Part shown: positions 16,513 through 25,998 of the stretch, one piece after another
Position numbering within the stretch: position 1 is the first letter of the stretch
How the letters are laid out: each line of letters opens with the position of its first letter
Origin: Betaproteobacteria bacterium
Lineage (GTDB): Bacteria; Pseudomonadota; Gammaproteobacteria; Burkholderiales; Burkholderiaceae_C
DNA: 64,000 nt
NCBI GenBank assembly: GCA_025356445.1
Contig: JANXSZ010000007.1
Location: 124,001-188,000 of the forward strand
Direction of reading: 5' to 3'
Made by a program: the position numbers and the translations under genes
The notes under the pieces: model-generated
What the model was told of the DNA's origin: nothing
Seen by the model: only the letters and a program-made list of their open reading frames with translations
Databases searched by the model: none

Positions 16513-17493
16513 ATGCAAAAAAAATTATGCCACCGCGCCCTTTGGCTCACTGCCGCCCTGACAACCGTTACTGCATTTACCGGCTCGGTTTGGGCCGACA
16601 CTTACCCCAGCAAGTCCATCAAAATCATCGTCCCGTATGCACCAGGTGGTGCAACAGACGTGGTAGCCAGGCTGGTGTCACAAAAGTTAGGCACGGCACT
16701 GGGCCAGTCCATCGTGGTGGAAAACCGTGCCGGTGCCAACGGCATGATTGGTACAGAAGCTGTGGCACGCGCAGCACCTGACGGCTACACGCTGCTGATG
16801 AACACCGCAGGTGCGCAAACGCTCAACCCCGTGCTGTACAAAACCAATTACGAGCCGCTCAAAAGTTTTGAGCCCATCTCACTGATCGCCAAAATCGGCT
16901 TTGTGATGGTGGTGCACCCCTCGCTGCCTGTCAAGACCGTGCAGGAGTACCTTGCACTGGTCAACACCAAGGCCAAACCCATGAGCTATTCATCGGGCAC
17001 AGCCATGATTGAGCTGGTGACAGAGAGCTTCAAGTCCGCCGCCAAAACGCCTGACATTGCCAGCATCCCTTACAAAGGCACAGGGCCCCAAATGACGGCA
17101 GCCGTAGCGGGTGAGGTAGGCATGACGGTTGATCCTTTTGTGTCCATACCCATGATAAAGGCGGGCAAACTGCGGCCGCTGGCGGTTTTCTCGGCTACCC
17201 GTTCCCCCGCGTTGCCCGACGTGCCCACCATGCAAGAGTCGGGCGTATCAGGTCTTAACTTCAACTCGTGGGCGGCACTGTTAGCCCCAGCAGGAACCCC
17301 CAAGGAGATCGTCACCCGCCTGCATACCGAGCTGTCGCGCATTGTGGCCACGCCAGAAATGCGCGATCGCTTGGCCGGGCTGGACTATGAGGTGGTCAAC
17401 AGCACACCCGAGCAATTGGCGACCACCATCAATGAAGATGTAGCACGCTGGCAAAAAATCGTCAAAGAGACGAACTACAAAGTATCGCAATGA
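16513..17493 (+). CDS. Bug-family tripartite tricarboxylate transporter substrate-binding protein
   Basis: The 326-residue periplasmic protein has a signal peptide (about 1-28) and the Bug/TctC fold. YPSKSIKIIVPYAPGGATDVVAR near residue 31 forms the typical first strand and ligand loop; RAAPDGYTLLMNT near 93 and PYKGTGPQMTAAVAGEV near 187 are other landmarks. Bug proteins bind carboxylates or amides for TctAB-type transport or sensing. No tctA or tctB gene is adjacent, as is common for the many Bug proteins of this family. A shared terminator separates it from sodB. Confidence 0.9.
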   Translation: MQKKLCHRALWLTAALTTVTAFTGSVWADTYPSKSIKIIVPYAPGGATDVVARLVSQKLGTALGQSIVVENRAGANGMIGTEAVARAAPDGYTLLMNTAGAQTLNPVLYKTNYEPLKSFEPISLIAKIGFVMVVHPSLPVKTVQEYLALVNTKAKPMSYSSGTAMIELVTESFKSAAKTPDIASIPYKGTGPQMTAAVAGEVGMTVDPFVSIPMIKAGKLRPLAVFSATRSPALPDVPTMQESGVSGLNFNSWAALLAPAGTPKEIVTRLHTELSRIVATPEMRDRLAGLDYEVVNSTPEQLATTINEDVARWQKIVKETNYKVSQ

Positions 17494-17514
17494 TTGACGT
17501 GCCTGCTGCTCCAT

Positions 17515-17544
17515 AAAAAAACCGACCCTGAGGTCGGTTTTTTT
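17515..17544. terminator. bidirectional rho-independent terminator between the Bug gene and sodB
   Basis: ACCGACC and GGTCGGT pair around CTGA, flanked by A-runs and T-runs on both sides. It can terminate both convergent genes. Confidence 0.9.
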
Positions 17545-17561
17545 ATTTGCAAAGCCGGAAA

Positions 17562-18143
17562 TTAAGCAAAGTTGCTTTCCGCAAAGCTCCAGTTCACCAA
17601 GCTGCTGAGGAAAGTCTCAACGAACTTGGGACGCATGTTGCGGTAGTCGATGTAGTACGCATGTTCCCACACGTCCACGGTCAACAAGGCTTTATCAGCG
17701 GTGGTCAGGGGCGTACCTGCAGCGCCGGTATTGACAATGTCCACCGAGCCATCAGGCTTCTTCACCAGCCATGTCCAGCCGGAACCGAAGTTACCGACAG
17801 CAGATTTGACGAAAGCTTCTTTGAACGCAGCATAAGAGCCAAACTTGGCGTTGATGGCAGCTGCCAGCGCGCCAGAAGGCTCACCACCACCTGCGGGCTT
17901 CATGCAGCTCCAGAAGAACGTGTGGTTCCAAATTTGGGCTGAGTTGTTGTAAATGCCACCAGTCGAGGTCTTGATGATCTCTTCGAGGGTCTTGGTTTCA
18001 AACTCGGTGCCTTTTTGCAAGTTGTTCAGATTGACCACATACGCGTTGTGGTGCTTGCCATGGTGAAACTCCAGGGTTTCCTGGCTGTAGTTGGGAGCCA
18101 GGGCATCGATGGCGTAAGGCAGAGGAGGCAGGGTATGTTCCAT
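17562..18143 (-). CDS. sodB: superoxide dismutase, iron type
   Basis: This enzyme dismutates superoxide to peroxide and oxygen in the cytoplasm. The 193-residue protein has metal ligands His27, His74, Asp157 and His161. The Gln70 in SAQIWNHTFFW and the DVWEHAYYIDYRN motif favour iron. Length equals the E. coli SodB (193). It lies 69 bases downstream of xseA on the same strand; a TACAAT hexamer at 18198-18203 in that gap may be its own -10. It shares a terminator with the convergent Bug gene. Confidence 0.96.
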   Translation of the reverse strand: MEHTLPPLPYAIDALAPNYSQETLEFHHGKHHNAYVVNLNNLQKGTEFETKTLEEIIKTSTGGIYNNSAQIWNHTFFWSCMKPAGGGEPSGALAAAINAKFGSYAAFKEAFVKSAVGNFGSGWTWLVKKPDGSVDIVNTGAAGTPLTTADKALLTVDVWEHAYYIDYRNMRPKFVETFLSSLVNWSFAESNFA

Positions 18144-18212
18144 GGGATCTTTCTTAAGGTCGTGGTTTATCGTTGGAAAAATTATTTTCTTAACCGTATT
18201 GTAGAAAGGTAT

Positions 18213-19541
18213 TCAGGCTTTTGCTGTGGATACCGTCACCCGCAACGGGCCATCAGCAAGCCGAAGCTGCAAGGCCTGGCGGGGTTTAACGTCCCCCACC
18301 CGCGTGACAGGCTGGCCTTTGGCATCTGTCACCCAGGCATAGCCGCGCTCTAACACCAGTTGCGGGTCGAGCAACCCCAAGCGCTGCCCGAGCTGCGTCA
18401 GTTGCTGAGCCGATTGACTCAGGTGATGGCGTCGTGCGCGGCCCAGACTGTCTTCCAAGCGAACCAAAACCTCTCGTTTTTGCCTTAGATTTGATAGCAC
18501 ACTATGCCGCTGGGATAACGCCAGTGACTCAAGGCGCATGGATTGACGTGCAACCAAGGCCGACGGCCGACCCAAGCGGGCGCTGAGGTTGTCGAGCCGC
18601 TGCTGCTGGCGGTCAATCGGACGCAAAGCGGCTGTCAACAGCTTGTCTTGCAATGTGTCTAGCGCGGACAACCACACCGCACGGTCTTGCGTGACCAGTT
18701 CAGCGGCGGCTGTTGGCGTAGGGGCGCGCACATCTGCGCAAAAATCAACCAGGCTGAAATCAGTCTCGTGACCAATACCAGCGATCAGAGGCACAGGGCT
18801 GAGCGCTACGGTACGCACCAACAGTTCATCGTTGAAGGCCCACAGGTCTTCCAGCGAACCACCACCGCGAACCAGCAAGATGCCGTCCAGAGCAGGCACG
18901 CCAGCATCGCGACTCGATAGCCCACCGTCAGCCCCTGCACAGTACGGATACAGGCTCTGCAAGGCCCGAATCAACTCAGCCGGAGCCTGCGCGCCCTGCA
19001 CCGCCGCCGGAGCCAGCACCACGCGCACATGCGGAGCGCGGCGTTGCAAGGCCGTCACCACATCATGCAGAGCCGCTGCCCCCAAAGACGTGACCAACCC
19101 AATCGCGCGCGGCATCAGCGCAAAGGAGCGCTTGCGGGCCACATCAAAAAGGCCCTCGGCCTCCAGCTTGGCCTTAAGGCGCAAAAACTGCTCGAACAAA
19201 GCCCCTTGCCCAGCCCGCGACATGGACTCAATCACCAGCTGCAAGTCACCTCGCGGCTCGTACACCCCGAGGCGACCGCGCACCTGTACCAACTCACCAT
19301 CACGCGGCGAAAAATCCAGCAAACTGGCAGCCCGGCGAAACATGGCACAACGGATTTGTCCTTGTGCATCCTTCAAAGAAAGATAGCAGTGCCCGCTGGA
19401 TGCACGGGAGAAACCTGAGATTTCACCCTGCACGGTAACGGGGTTGAAGCGGGCCTCCAGTGCATCAGCGACTGCACGGCACAGCGCCCCGACAGGCCAG
19501 ACCTGGGTGCTCACCACGCCAGCGCCTGGCAAACCGTCCAC
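18213..19541 (-). CDS. xseA: exodeoxyribonuclease VII large subunit
   Basis: XseA with the small subunit XseB forms exonuclease VII, which degrades single-stranded DNA from both ends. The 442-residue protein has an N-terminal OB-fold (about 15-110, VTVQGEISGFSRASSGHCYLSLKD). A catalytic domain with RGGGSLEDLWAFNDE near 227 and IGHETDFSLVDFCADVRAPTPTAAAE near 258 follows, then a coiled-coil C-terminal region. The start appears to be GTG at 19541 because no ATG in frame fits. No xseB is nearby. The 337-base gap upstream contains a DnaA-box cluster. Confidence 0.94.
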   Translation of the reverse strand: MDGLPGAGVVSTQVWPVGALCRAVADALEARFNPVTVQGEISGFSRASSGHCYLSLKDAQGQIRCAMFRRAASLLDFSPRDGELVQVRGRLGVYEPRGDLQLVIESMSRAGQGALFEQFLRLKAKLEAEGLFDVARKRSFALMPRAIGLVTSLGAAALHDVVTALQRRAPHVRVVLAPAAVQGAQAPAELIRALQSLYPYCAGADGGLSSRDAGVPALDGILLVRGGGSLEDLWAFNDELLVRTVALSPVPLIAGIGHETDFSLVDFCADVRAPTPTAAAELVTQDRAVWLSALDTLQDKLLTAALRPIDRQQQRLDNLSARLGRPSALVARQSMRLESLALSQRHSVLSNLRQKREVLVRLEDSLGRARRHHLSQSAQQLTQLGQRLGLLDPQLVLERGYAWVTDAKGQPVTRVGDVKPRQALQLRLADGPLRVTVSTAKA

Positions 19542-19697
19542 AGACCATCATGAAGTGTGCAGTGGCCAGTCAGCACCGCTGCAAAGCACCAGTCCTCGGT
19601 AAAAGCAATTGATTTCATTGGAGATTTTTTCGCCTAAAAATGCATCAAGTTGTCACAATGCCGTGTTGGCGCGGCTTTGCGGTGGTTGATGACCCCG

Positions 19698-19718
19698 TTA
19701 TTCACAAAGTTATCCACA
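19698..19718 (+). promoter_or_regulatory. tandem DnaA boxes in the xseA-exbB intergenic region
   Basis: TTATTCACA (19698-19706) and TTATCCACA (19710-19718) both fit the TTATNCACA DnaA-box consensus and are in the same orientation, 12 bases apart. The second box is framed by TTCACAAA (19702-19708) and TTTGTGAA, an 8-bp inverted pair. The rest of the 337-base gene-free gap (19542-19878) shows no gene I can support. This could be a DnaA-regulated promoter or a DnaA-titrating site. It is not an obvious origin, since dnaA, dnaN and an AT-rich unwinding element are absent. Confidence 0.5.
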
Positions 19719-19878
19719 GATTTTGTGAAGTAAAGCCTTCAACGAGGGTCAGCCCAGCACGAAGAAAATCGGGCAGAAAAAGCGACAGGAGACGGCGGCT
19801 TGGCATGGCAGGAAACCGCGTGCAGCCATCGTCGATAATCCCCAACTTAACCCTTCCCCGCACTGTCAGGAGAAACTT

Positions 19879-20553
19879 TTGCTGTCCATCCTACAAGCCG
19901 CCGGCTGGCCCATTTTGCCACTGGTGGCCTGCTCTATTTTGATGCTGGCGTTGATTATTGAGCGCTTCACCAGCCTCAAAGTCGCCAAAATCATGCCCGC
20001 CAAACTGCTTGACGAGGCGATTGCGGTATCTCGTGCCGCCCTGCCCTCACCGGACGTGGTGGTGCAGCTGGAAAACAACTCGGCGCTGGGCGTTGTGCTG
20101 GCCAGCGGCTTTCGTACACTGAGTCGCAACCCCCGCTGTACCGAAGACGATTTGCGCTCGGCTATTGAGTCTGCTGGCCGCACCGTGGCGCACAGCTTGG
20201 AGCGCTACTTGGTAGCGCTGGCAACCATCGCCTCAGCTGCACCGCTGTTGGGCCTGCTGGGCACCGTGATCGGGATGATTGAAATTTTTGGCGCTCAGGC
20301 ACCAACAGGCGGTGCGGGCAACCCCGCGCAGCTAGCACATGGCATATCGGTCGCGCTGTACAACACTGCGTTTGGGCTGATGGTGGCCATCCCTGCGTTG
20401 ATCTTTTGGCGCTACTTCCGCACCACGGTGGACGGCCATTTACTGGCGCTGGAGTTGGCTGGTGAGCGTTTTTTCAGGCATTTGAACGCCATGCGTACAA
20501 CCAGCGTGGCCCATGAGGCCTGGGACGCTACCCGTGCCGGGCAGCTCAAATGA
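19879..20553 (+). CDS. exbB: ExbB/TolQ/MotA-family proton channel protein
   Basis: ExbB with ExbD harvests the proton gradient to energise TonB-type or Tol-type envelope processes in the inner membrane. The 224-residue protein has three membrane segments (about 10-30, 110-135 and 150-175). The conserved pore region APLLGLLGTVIGMIEIF near residue 114 is present. Start is a TTG preceded by AGGAGA 5 bases away; no ATG fits. The ExbD gene overlaps its stop by 4 bases. Because lpxK follows, the pair may serve envelope assembly rather than iron uptake. Confidence 0.92.
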   Translation: MLSILQAAGWPILPLVACSILMLALIIERFTSLKVAKIMPAKLLDEAIAVSRAALPSPDVVVQLENNSALGVVLASGFRTLSRNPRCTEDDLRSAIESAGRTVAHSLERYLVALATIASAAPLLGLLGTVIGMIEIFGAQAPTGGAGNPAQLAHGISVALYNTAFGLMVAIPALIFWRYFRTTVDGHLLALELAGERFFRHLNAMRTTSVAHEAWDATRAGQLK

Positions 20554-20984
20554 ATTTTCGCCCCCGTGGGCGCAGTGATGAGCCCGAAATCAACCTCATC
20601 CCTTTCATTGATGTGCTGCTGGTAGTGCTCATCTTTTTGATGTTATCCACCACCTACAGCAAGTTCACCGAGTTGCAAGTCAAATTGCCCGTGGCCGATG
20701 TGAACGCCCAGCGTGATTACCCCAAAGAGGTGATCGTGGCCGTCAGCAGCGATGGCCGTTACGCCGTCAACAAAACCACGGTGCAAGGCCGTACGGTGGA
20801 CGAACTGGCCAAGGCCTTGACCCAAGCCAGCGCCGACAGTAAAGCCGGCAAAGACGCCGTGGTCATCATCAGTGCGGACGCCACAGCAGCGCACCAGTCC
20901 GTCATCACCGTGATGGAAGCGGCACGGCGTGCAGGTTTGTCGCAAATTACCTTTGCCACCCAGACCGCTGCAGGCGCCAAATAG
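20550..20984 (+). CDS. exbD: ExbD/TolR-family biopolymer transport protein
   Basis: The 144-residue protein has one membrane segment (about 18-38) that contains the proton-carrying Asp of NLIPFIDVLLVVLIFLM. A periplasmic domain follows with VNKTTVQGRTVDELAKAL near 72 and VIISADATAAHQSVITVMEAAR near 106. It forms the stator complex with ExbB. Its ATG overlaps the exbB stop (ATGA), showing translational coupling, and lpxK starts 3 bases after its stop. Confidence 0.93.
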   Translation: MNFRPRGRSDEPEINLIPFIDVLLVVLIFLMLSTTYSKFTELQVKLPVADVNAQRDYPKEVIVAVSSDGRYAVNKTTVQGRTVDELAKALTQASADSKAGKDAVVIISADATAAHQSVITVMEAARRAGLSQITFATQTAAGAK

Positions 20985-20987
20985 GCC

Positions 20988-22070
20988 ATGGCGGACAACA
21001 CGCAGTCCAAGCTTGCCGCAGGACTGCTAACAGCCTGGACGCAGCGAGGGCTGATCGCATGGATGCTGTGGCCGATGTCTCTGCTCTACACCCTGCTGAT
21101 CACACTGCGCAGGCAACTTTACCGCTGGGGACTGCTGAAGTCGCAGGTCATGCCGGTGCCTGTCGTCGTCGTCGGCAATGTAGTGACCGGTGGTGTCGGC
21201 AAAACCCCTGTGGTGATCGCCTTGGTGCAGCAGCTGCAAGCCTTGGGTTGGGTGGTTGGCGTGGTGTCTCGCGGTCACGGTCGCCAACGACCGCCTGACA
21301 CCCCTGATTGCCGCGAAGTGCACCCTGGCAGCCTTGCCAGTGAGGTCGGTGATGAGCCGCTGCTGATCCAACAACGTACAAGCGCTCCGTTGTTCGTAGC
21401 GAAAAAACGTGTGGAAGCGGTACAGGCATTGCTGGCGGCGCACCCCAACGTCAACCTCATCGTCACCGATGACGGCTTGCAACACCTTGCTTTACGGCGT
21501 GATGCCGAAATCTGTGTGTTTGACGACCGAGGCGCTGGCAACGGTTTTTTGCTACCCGCTGGCCCTCTGCGTGAGTCTTGGCCGCGCCAGCCCATCGCAC
21601 CGCCCCGCAGCACAGCCCCCATGCAATGGGTGCTTCACACCGGCGCACAACCTCGCTTTAACGGCTTTCACGCTGCCCGACAGTTGGCAGAAGATGCGCG
21701 GCGGGCTGACGGCTCACACGTTGCATTGGCTGATCTCGCCGCCGCGCAGACGCCCCTTTTCGCACTGGCAGGCATTGCCCAACCCACGCTGTTTTTTGCG
21801 CAACTCAAAGCGCTTGGCCTGAACGTGGTGCAGGCCCAGGCACTGCCAGATCACTATAATTTTGATAGCTGGATACACCCATCCAATAAGCACATACAGC
21901 TGATTTGCACTGAAAAAGATGCTGTCAAGCTGTGGCGCAGCGCGCCAGACGCGCTGGCCGTGCCTTTGGTGGTTACGCTGGACACCGCACTGGTGGCTGC
22001 ATTGTGTGAATGCCTTGCGGCCGTTGAGGTATCGGCCAAAGCACAGGCAAAGCTATCATCGCCGGACTAA
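20988..22070 (+). CDS. lpxK: tetraacyldisaccharide 4'-kinase (lipid A biosynthesis)
   Basis: LpxK phosphorylates the 4' position of the lipid A disaccharide precursor at the inner membrane. The 360-residue protein has an N-terminal membrane-associated helix (about 20-45). The P-loop [18 protein letters not shown] is near residue 63, and the Asp-rich [16 protein letters not shown] is near 158. [12 protein letters not shown] near 307 is the typical C-terminal motif. It belongs to the conserved exbB-exbD-lpxK-ycaR-kdsB-adk block of betaproteobacteria. Confidence 0.95.
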   Translation: MADNTQSKLAAGLLTAWTQRGLIAWMLWPMSLLYTLLITLRRQLYRWGLLKSQVMPVPVVVVGNVVTGGVGKTPVVIALVQQLQALGWVVGVVSRGHGRQRPPDTPDCREVHPGSLASEVGDEPLLIQQRTSAPLFVAKKRVEAVQALLAAHPNVNLIVTDDGLQHLALRRDAEICVFDDRGAGNGFLLPAGPLRESWPRQPIAPPRSTAPMQWVLHTGAQPRFNGFHAARQLAEDARRADGSHVALADLAAAQTPLFALAGIAQPTLFFAQLKALGLNVVQAQALPDHYNFDSWIHPSNKHIQLICTEKDAVKLWRSAPDALAVPLVVTLDTALVAALCECLAAVEVSAKAQAKLSSPD

Positions 22071-22126
22071 TTTGTACCCCATCCTGGTTCATCCACGCTC
22101 CCCAACACCAACCTCGACGCCACCCT

Positions 22127-22333
22127 ATGGACAGCAAACTTCTCGCCCTCTTGGTCTGCCCCGTCACCAAAGGCCCGCTGGACTATGACCGCACTGCCCT
22201 TGAACTGATTTCGCGCAGCGCCCGTCTCGCCTACCCCGTGCGCGACGGTATACCCATCCTGATGGAAAACGAAGCCCGCGCCATGACGCCCGAAGAAGTC
22301 GAGCAACTGCCTGCGCGCACGCCCCTGGCCTGA
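22127..22333 (+). CDS. ycaR: Trm112-like / YcaR family small protein
   Basis: This 68-residue protein sits between lpxK and kdsB as in E. coli. The family core [14 protein letters not shown] and [16 protein letters not shown] is clear. Eukaryotic Trm112 is a zinc-binding partner of methyltransferases. Here only one Cys remains (CPVTKG, not CPVC), so a zinc site is unlikely. Function in bacteria is not established. The kdsB gene begins 13 bases after its stop. Confidence 0.9.
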   Translation: MDSKLLALLVCPVTKGPLDYDRTALELISRSARLAYPVRDGIPILMENEARAMTPEEVEQLPARTPLA

Positions 22334-22346
22334 CACCAAGACCGCC

Positions 22347-23147
22347 ATGCTTGCCTTCACCGCACTCATACCTGCCCGCCTCGCATCCACACGCTTGCCG
22401 AACAAACCCCTGGCCGACATTGGTGGCATTCCCATGGTGGTGCGCGTGGCGCAGCAAGCCAGCCTCTCTGGTGCACAACGGGTCGTGGTAGCGGCCGACA
22501 ACGCCAGTATTGTGTCTGCCTGTGCCGACTTTGGCATCGAGGCCATCCTCACCCGCGCTGACCATGCATCGGGCAGTGACCGTTTGGCTGAAGCCAGTGT
22601 GCTGCTGGGCTTGGGTGACGACGCAATCGTGGTCAACGTGCAAGGCGATGAACCGCTGATAGACCCGCAGCTGCTGCATGCGGTGGCAGCCCTGTTGGGC
22701 CAGCACCCCAAAGCGAGCATGAGCACGGCTGCGCACACGATTGACAACGAGGCTGATTTTCTCAACCCCAATGTGGTCAAAGTAGTGCTGAACGCACAAC
22801 AGCAGGCGCTCTACTTCAGCCGCGCGCCCATTGCTTTTGCCCGTGATGCCCGCCAAGGCTGGCCCGGCAACCTGCTGCCATCAGCCAACCTGACAGCCCA
22901 ACCGTTGCGCCATATTGGCCTGTACGGCTACCGGGTCGGCTTTTTGAAGCAATTCCCAACGCTGGCACCTGCGCCCATCGAAGTCACCGAGGCACTGGAA
23001 CAACTGCGTGCCCTGTGGCACGGTCATACGATTGCGGTGCATGTGAGCGATACCGCGCCTGCACCGGGGGTAGATACCCCCGAAGACCTGGCACGGGTAC
23101 GTGCTTGGGTCGCGAATTCAAGGCTGACATCCCCACGACTTCCGTAA
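22347..23147 (+). CDS. kdsB: 3-deoxy-manno-octulosonate cytidylyltransferase
   Basis: KdsB activates KDO with CTP to CMP-KDO, the donor for the LPS inner core. The 266-residue protein has the N-terminal [19 protein letters not shown] motif near residue 10, [11 protein letters not shown] near 73 and [13 protein letters not shown] near 96. HIGLYGYR near 191 and EQLRALWHG near 221 follow. It works in the same pathway as the neighbouring LpxK. It is followed by adk after 117 bases. Confidence 0.96.
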   Translation: MLAFTALIPARLASTRLPNKPLADIGGIPMVVRVAQQASLSGAQRVVVAADNASIVSACADFGIEAILTRADHASGSDRLAEASVLLGLGDDAIVVNVQGDEPLIDPQLLHAVAALLGQHPKASMSTAAHTIDNEADFLNPNVVKVVLNAQQQALYFSRAPIAFARDARQGWPGNLLPSANLTAQPLRHIGLYGYRVGFLKQFPTLAPAPIEVTEALEQLRALWHGHTIAVHVSDTAPAPGVDTPEDLARVRAWVANSRLTSPRLP

Positions 23148-23921
<774 letters not shown>

Positions 23922-23948
23922 ACTGGCGGCGGCCCCAGGCGACATTGC

Positions 23949-25040
23949 TCAGCAACCCGCTCCGCTGAGCAACACCAAGGTCATCGCAATCCGCGCCTTG
24001 ACGGGAGATAAACTGCTCACAAAGGGCAGCTTGTCGCCCGTTGCTGTTTCTGACGCAGGCATTGCGGGTACCGCTTGCGCACCCACAATCTGCCCCAGTG
24101 CACAGCGGCTGGTACGCCATACCCGTACACCGGCCGCCTCTGCACGCCCCAAAACAGCCAGCAAGTCAGCGTGCACGGTACCGTTGCCCGTACCTGCCAC
24201 CACAAGCCCCTTAAGCACATCACCGTAGCCAGCCTCGCCAAGGGTACCGCTGAGCACACGCTCCTTCAACAGCAGATCGACCCACCGGCCATCGGCACCC
24301 GTATGGTTGAGCACAATCTCTACGCGAGGCCAATTCACCGCATTCACTGTATTTTTTATAGCATCAGATGACAATCCAGATTGCACCAATGGCTGTATCG
24401 ATGGATTTATTGGAATTTCTCTTGCCCAGCGTACCCGCCCTTCCTCCACCCACCCTAAAGGCCCGGCCTCACCTGAACTGAAGGCATCCAGCCGGTAGCT
24501 GTGCATTTTTTGCACGTCTACCGGACCATGCACGACGCCGGCACACACCACCGTCACACCGGAACAGGCTGAGCTACGCGCCACGGCCACGGCATCAAGC
24601 AGGTTTTGAGGACCATCCGGCGATTGCGAGGTTGCAGGGCGCATGGCACAGGTCAGCACCACAGGCTTGGTCAATAAGCCTGTGCCCGCTAACGCAGCAT
24701 GCAGAAAGAAAGCGGTTTCTTCCAGCGTATCGGTACCGTGGGTGATAACGATGGCGGCCACATCATCTTGCACCAGGAAATGCACCACACGGCCCAACAG
24801 GGCTTGCCAAACGGCAAACGCCATGTCCTTGCTGTCAAGCTGCGCGACCTGTTCAGTGTGCAGCGCCAAGCCTTGCAAACCCGGTACATCCGCGATCAGC
24901 TGCGCCACCGTGACTTGAGCAGCCGTGTAGCCTATGTTGTCATTCGCGCTGGCTGCGCGACCTGCAATGGTGCCACCAGTACCCAAGATCACCATCTTGG
25001 AGGCACCTTGGCGGGAAAGCGTTTGCGAGGTCACTTGCAT
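23949..25040 (-). CDS. L-asparaginase/glutaminase family protein
   Basis: Asparaginases hydrolyse L-asparagine to aspartate and ammonia. The 363-residue protein has the first catalytic Thr in VILGTGGTIAG (residues 18-28) and the second in VITHGTDTLEETAFF near residue 98, both intact. No signal peptide is obvious, so a cytoplasmic enzyme is likely. The segment around IKNTVNAV (near 228) is encoded by AT-rich DNA resembling the GCTAT-type repeat. It is divergent from lexA, and an SOS box lies only 11 bases before its start codon. Confidence 0.9.
   Translation of the reverse strand: MQVTSQTLSRQGASKMVILGTGGTIAGRAASANDNIGYTAAQVTVAQLIADVPGLQGLALHTEQVAQLDSKDMAFAVWQALLGRVVHFLVQDDVAAIVITHGTDTLEETAFFLHAALAGTGLLTKPVVLTCAMRPATSQSPDGPQNLLDAVAVARSSACSGVTVVCAGVVHGPVDVQKMHSYRLDAFSSGEAGPLGWVEEGRVRWAREIPINPSIQPLVQSGLSSDAIKNTVNAVNWPRVEIVLNHTGADGRWVDLLLKERVLSGTLGEAGYGDVLKGLVVAGTGNGTVHADLLAVLGRAEAAGVRVWRTSRCALGQIVGAQAVPAMPASETATGDKLPFVSSLSPVKARIAMTLVLLSGAGC
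24347..24362. repeat. AT-rich GCTAT-type repeat, inside the asparaginase gene
   Basis: CTGTATTTTTTATAGC (minus: GCTATAAAAAATACAG) resembles one half of the short AT-rich palindromes found elsewhere in the window. It is translated in frame within the asparaginase gene. It may be a genuine inserted repeat or chance. Confidence 0.3.
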
Positions 25041-25051
25041 AATTTTAAAAA

Positions 25052-25067
25052 CTGGTTAAAAATACAG
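25052..25067. promoter_or_regulatory. LexA (SOS) box 1
   Basis: CTGGTTAAAAATACAG matches CTGT-N8-ACAG except for one base in the left half. It lies between the divergent asparaginase and lexA genes, 11 bases from the asparaginase ATG. Confidence 0.75.
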
Positions 25068-25070
25068 TTA

Positions 25071-25086
25071 CTGGATATGAAAACAG
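25071..25086. promoter_or_regulatory. LexA (SOS) box 2
   Basis: CTGGATATGAAAACAG fits CTGT-N8-ACAG with the same single difference as box 1 and follows it by 3 bases. Paired boxes upstream of lexA are usual and indicate autoregulation. Confidence 0.78.
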
Positions 25087-25153
25087 TTAATCTAACAACT
25101 GGTTTTCTTCTGTTTGATTTTCTTCTACCCAACTTTCCTCTGCGCCAGGAGCC

Positions 25154-25885
25154 ATGATGATTGACTTGCCTACCTACAAGCTCACAGCACGCCAGCAGCA
25201 AATTTTGGAATTGATCCAAAACGCCATCGCCAACACCGGTGCACCCCCCACACGTGCCGAAATTGCTGCCGAGCTGGGCTTCAAATCTGCCAATGCTGCC
25301 GAAGAGCACCTGCAAGCACTGGCCCGTAAAGGTGCCATTGAGCTGGTCAGTGGCACCTCACGAGGCATCCGCCTTAGAGGCGATGCGCTGCGCAACCTCA
25401 ATGAATCACGCCTCAAACAATTCACACAACCTTTCGGACAGCAACTGAACCAGCAGTTTGTGCAACCCCTGTCACAGCATCTGCAAAGCCTCTCACAGCT
25501 GGTGCTGCCGCTGATTGGTCGTGTCGCTGCTGGCTCGCCCATTCTCGCGCAAGAGCATGTCGATCAAACCTACCACCTTGAAAGCAGTCTGTTCCAACAT
25601 CGCCCGGATTACCTGCTCAAGGTACGCGGCATGTCCATGCGCGACGCCGGCATCATGGACGGCGATTTGCTGGCCGTACAGTCTGCCAAAGAAGCTAAAA
25701 ATGGCCAAATCGTGGTGGCTCGCCTGGGTGAAGACGTGACGGTAAAACGCTTTCGCCGCACCAAAGACCATATCGAGCTGCATGCCGAAAACCCGGACTA
25801 CAAAACCATCATGGTGGAACCCGGTGAGCCCTTCGAGATTGAAGGCTTGGCGGTCGGATTGATCCGCAACACCATGCTGATGTAA
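25154..25885 (+). CDS. lexA: LexA repressor (SOS response)
   Basis: LexA represses SOS genes and is cleaved when RecA is activated by single-stranded DNA. The 243-residue protein has an N-terminal winged helix ([20 protein letters not shown], then [22 protein letters not shown]). The cleavage site is Ala126-Gly127, with catalytic Ser161 in GMSMRDAG and Lys198 in EDVTVKRF. It is about 40 residues longer than E. coli LexA, owing to a Gln-rich linker (about 85-118) between the DNA-binding and cleavage domains. Two tandem SOS boxes lie in its promoter region. Confidence 0.97.
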   Translation: MMIDLPTYKLTARQQQILELIQNAIANTGAPPTRAEIAAELGFKSANAAEEHLQALARKGAIELVSGTSRGIRLRGDALRNLNESRLKQFTQPFGQQLNQQFVQPLSQHLQSLSQLVLPLIGRVAAGSPILAQEHVDQTYHLESSLFQHRPDYLLKVRGMSMRDAGIMDGDLLAVQSAKEAKNGQIVVARLGEDVTVKRFRRTKDHIELHAENPDYKTIMVEPGEPFEIEGLAVGLIRNTMLM

Positions 25886-25922
25886 CTGTTCAACTTGGCT
25901 GCCACTGCGGGTAGCGGGCGTT

Positions 25923-25939
25923 AACGGCATGCTGCCGTT
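25923..25939. other. inverted repeat downstream of lexA
   Basis: AACGGCA and TGCCGTT form exact 7-bp arms with a 3-base loop, 38 bases after the lexA stop. There is no T-run, so it may be a weak terminator or an mRNA structure. Confidence 0.35.
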
Positions 25940-25998
25940 GAACCCCGCAAGGGTAAAGCTTTGTCTCAATCCTGCTGATCTTTGATTCAGGAGTCTCT

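Noticed and set aside
19698-19718. Chromosomal replication origin
   Set aside because: Only two DnaA boxes, no AT-rich unwinding region, and none of the usual origin genes (dnaA, dnaN, gyrB, parAB) are nearby.
19640-19942. 100-residue plus-strand ORF across the xseA-exbB gap
   Set aside because: It lacks recognisable domains, is rich in Arg/Pro like a shadow frame, and overlaps the true exbB start, which has a good ribosome-binding site.
21854-21868. CTATAATTTTGATAG inside lpxK as an inserted repeat
   Set aside because: It encodes HYNFDS, which follows the family PDH motif and looks like normal LpxK coding, so it is probably chance.
25967-25982. CTGATCTTTGATTCAG upstream of the hypothetical gene as a third SOS box
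   Set aside because: Its halves are CTGA and TCAG rather than CTGT and ACAG, so it does not match the LexA motif.
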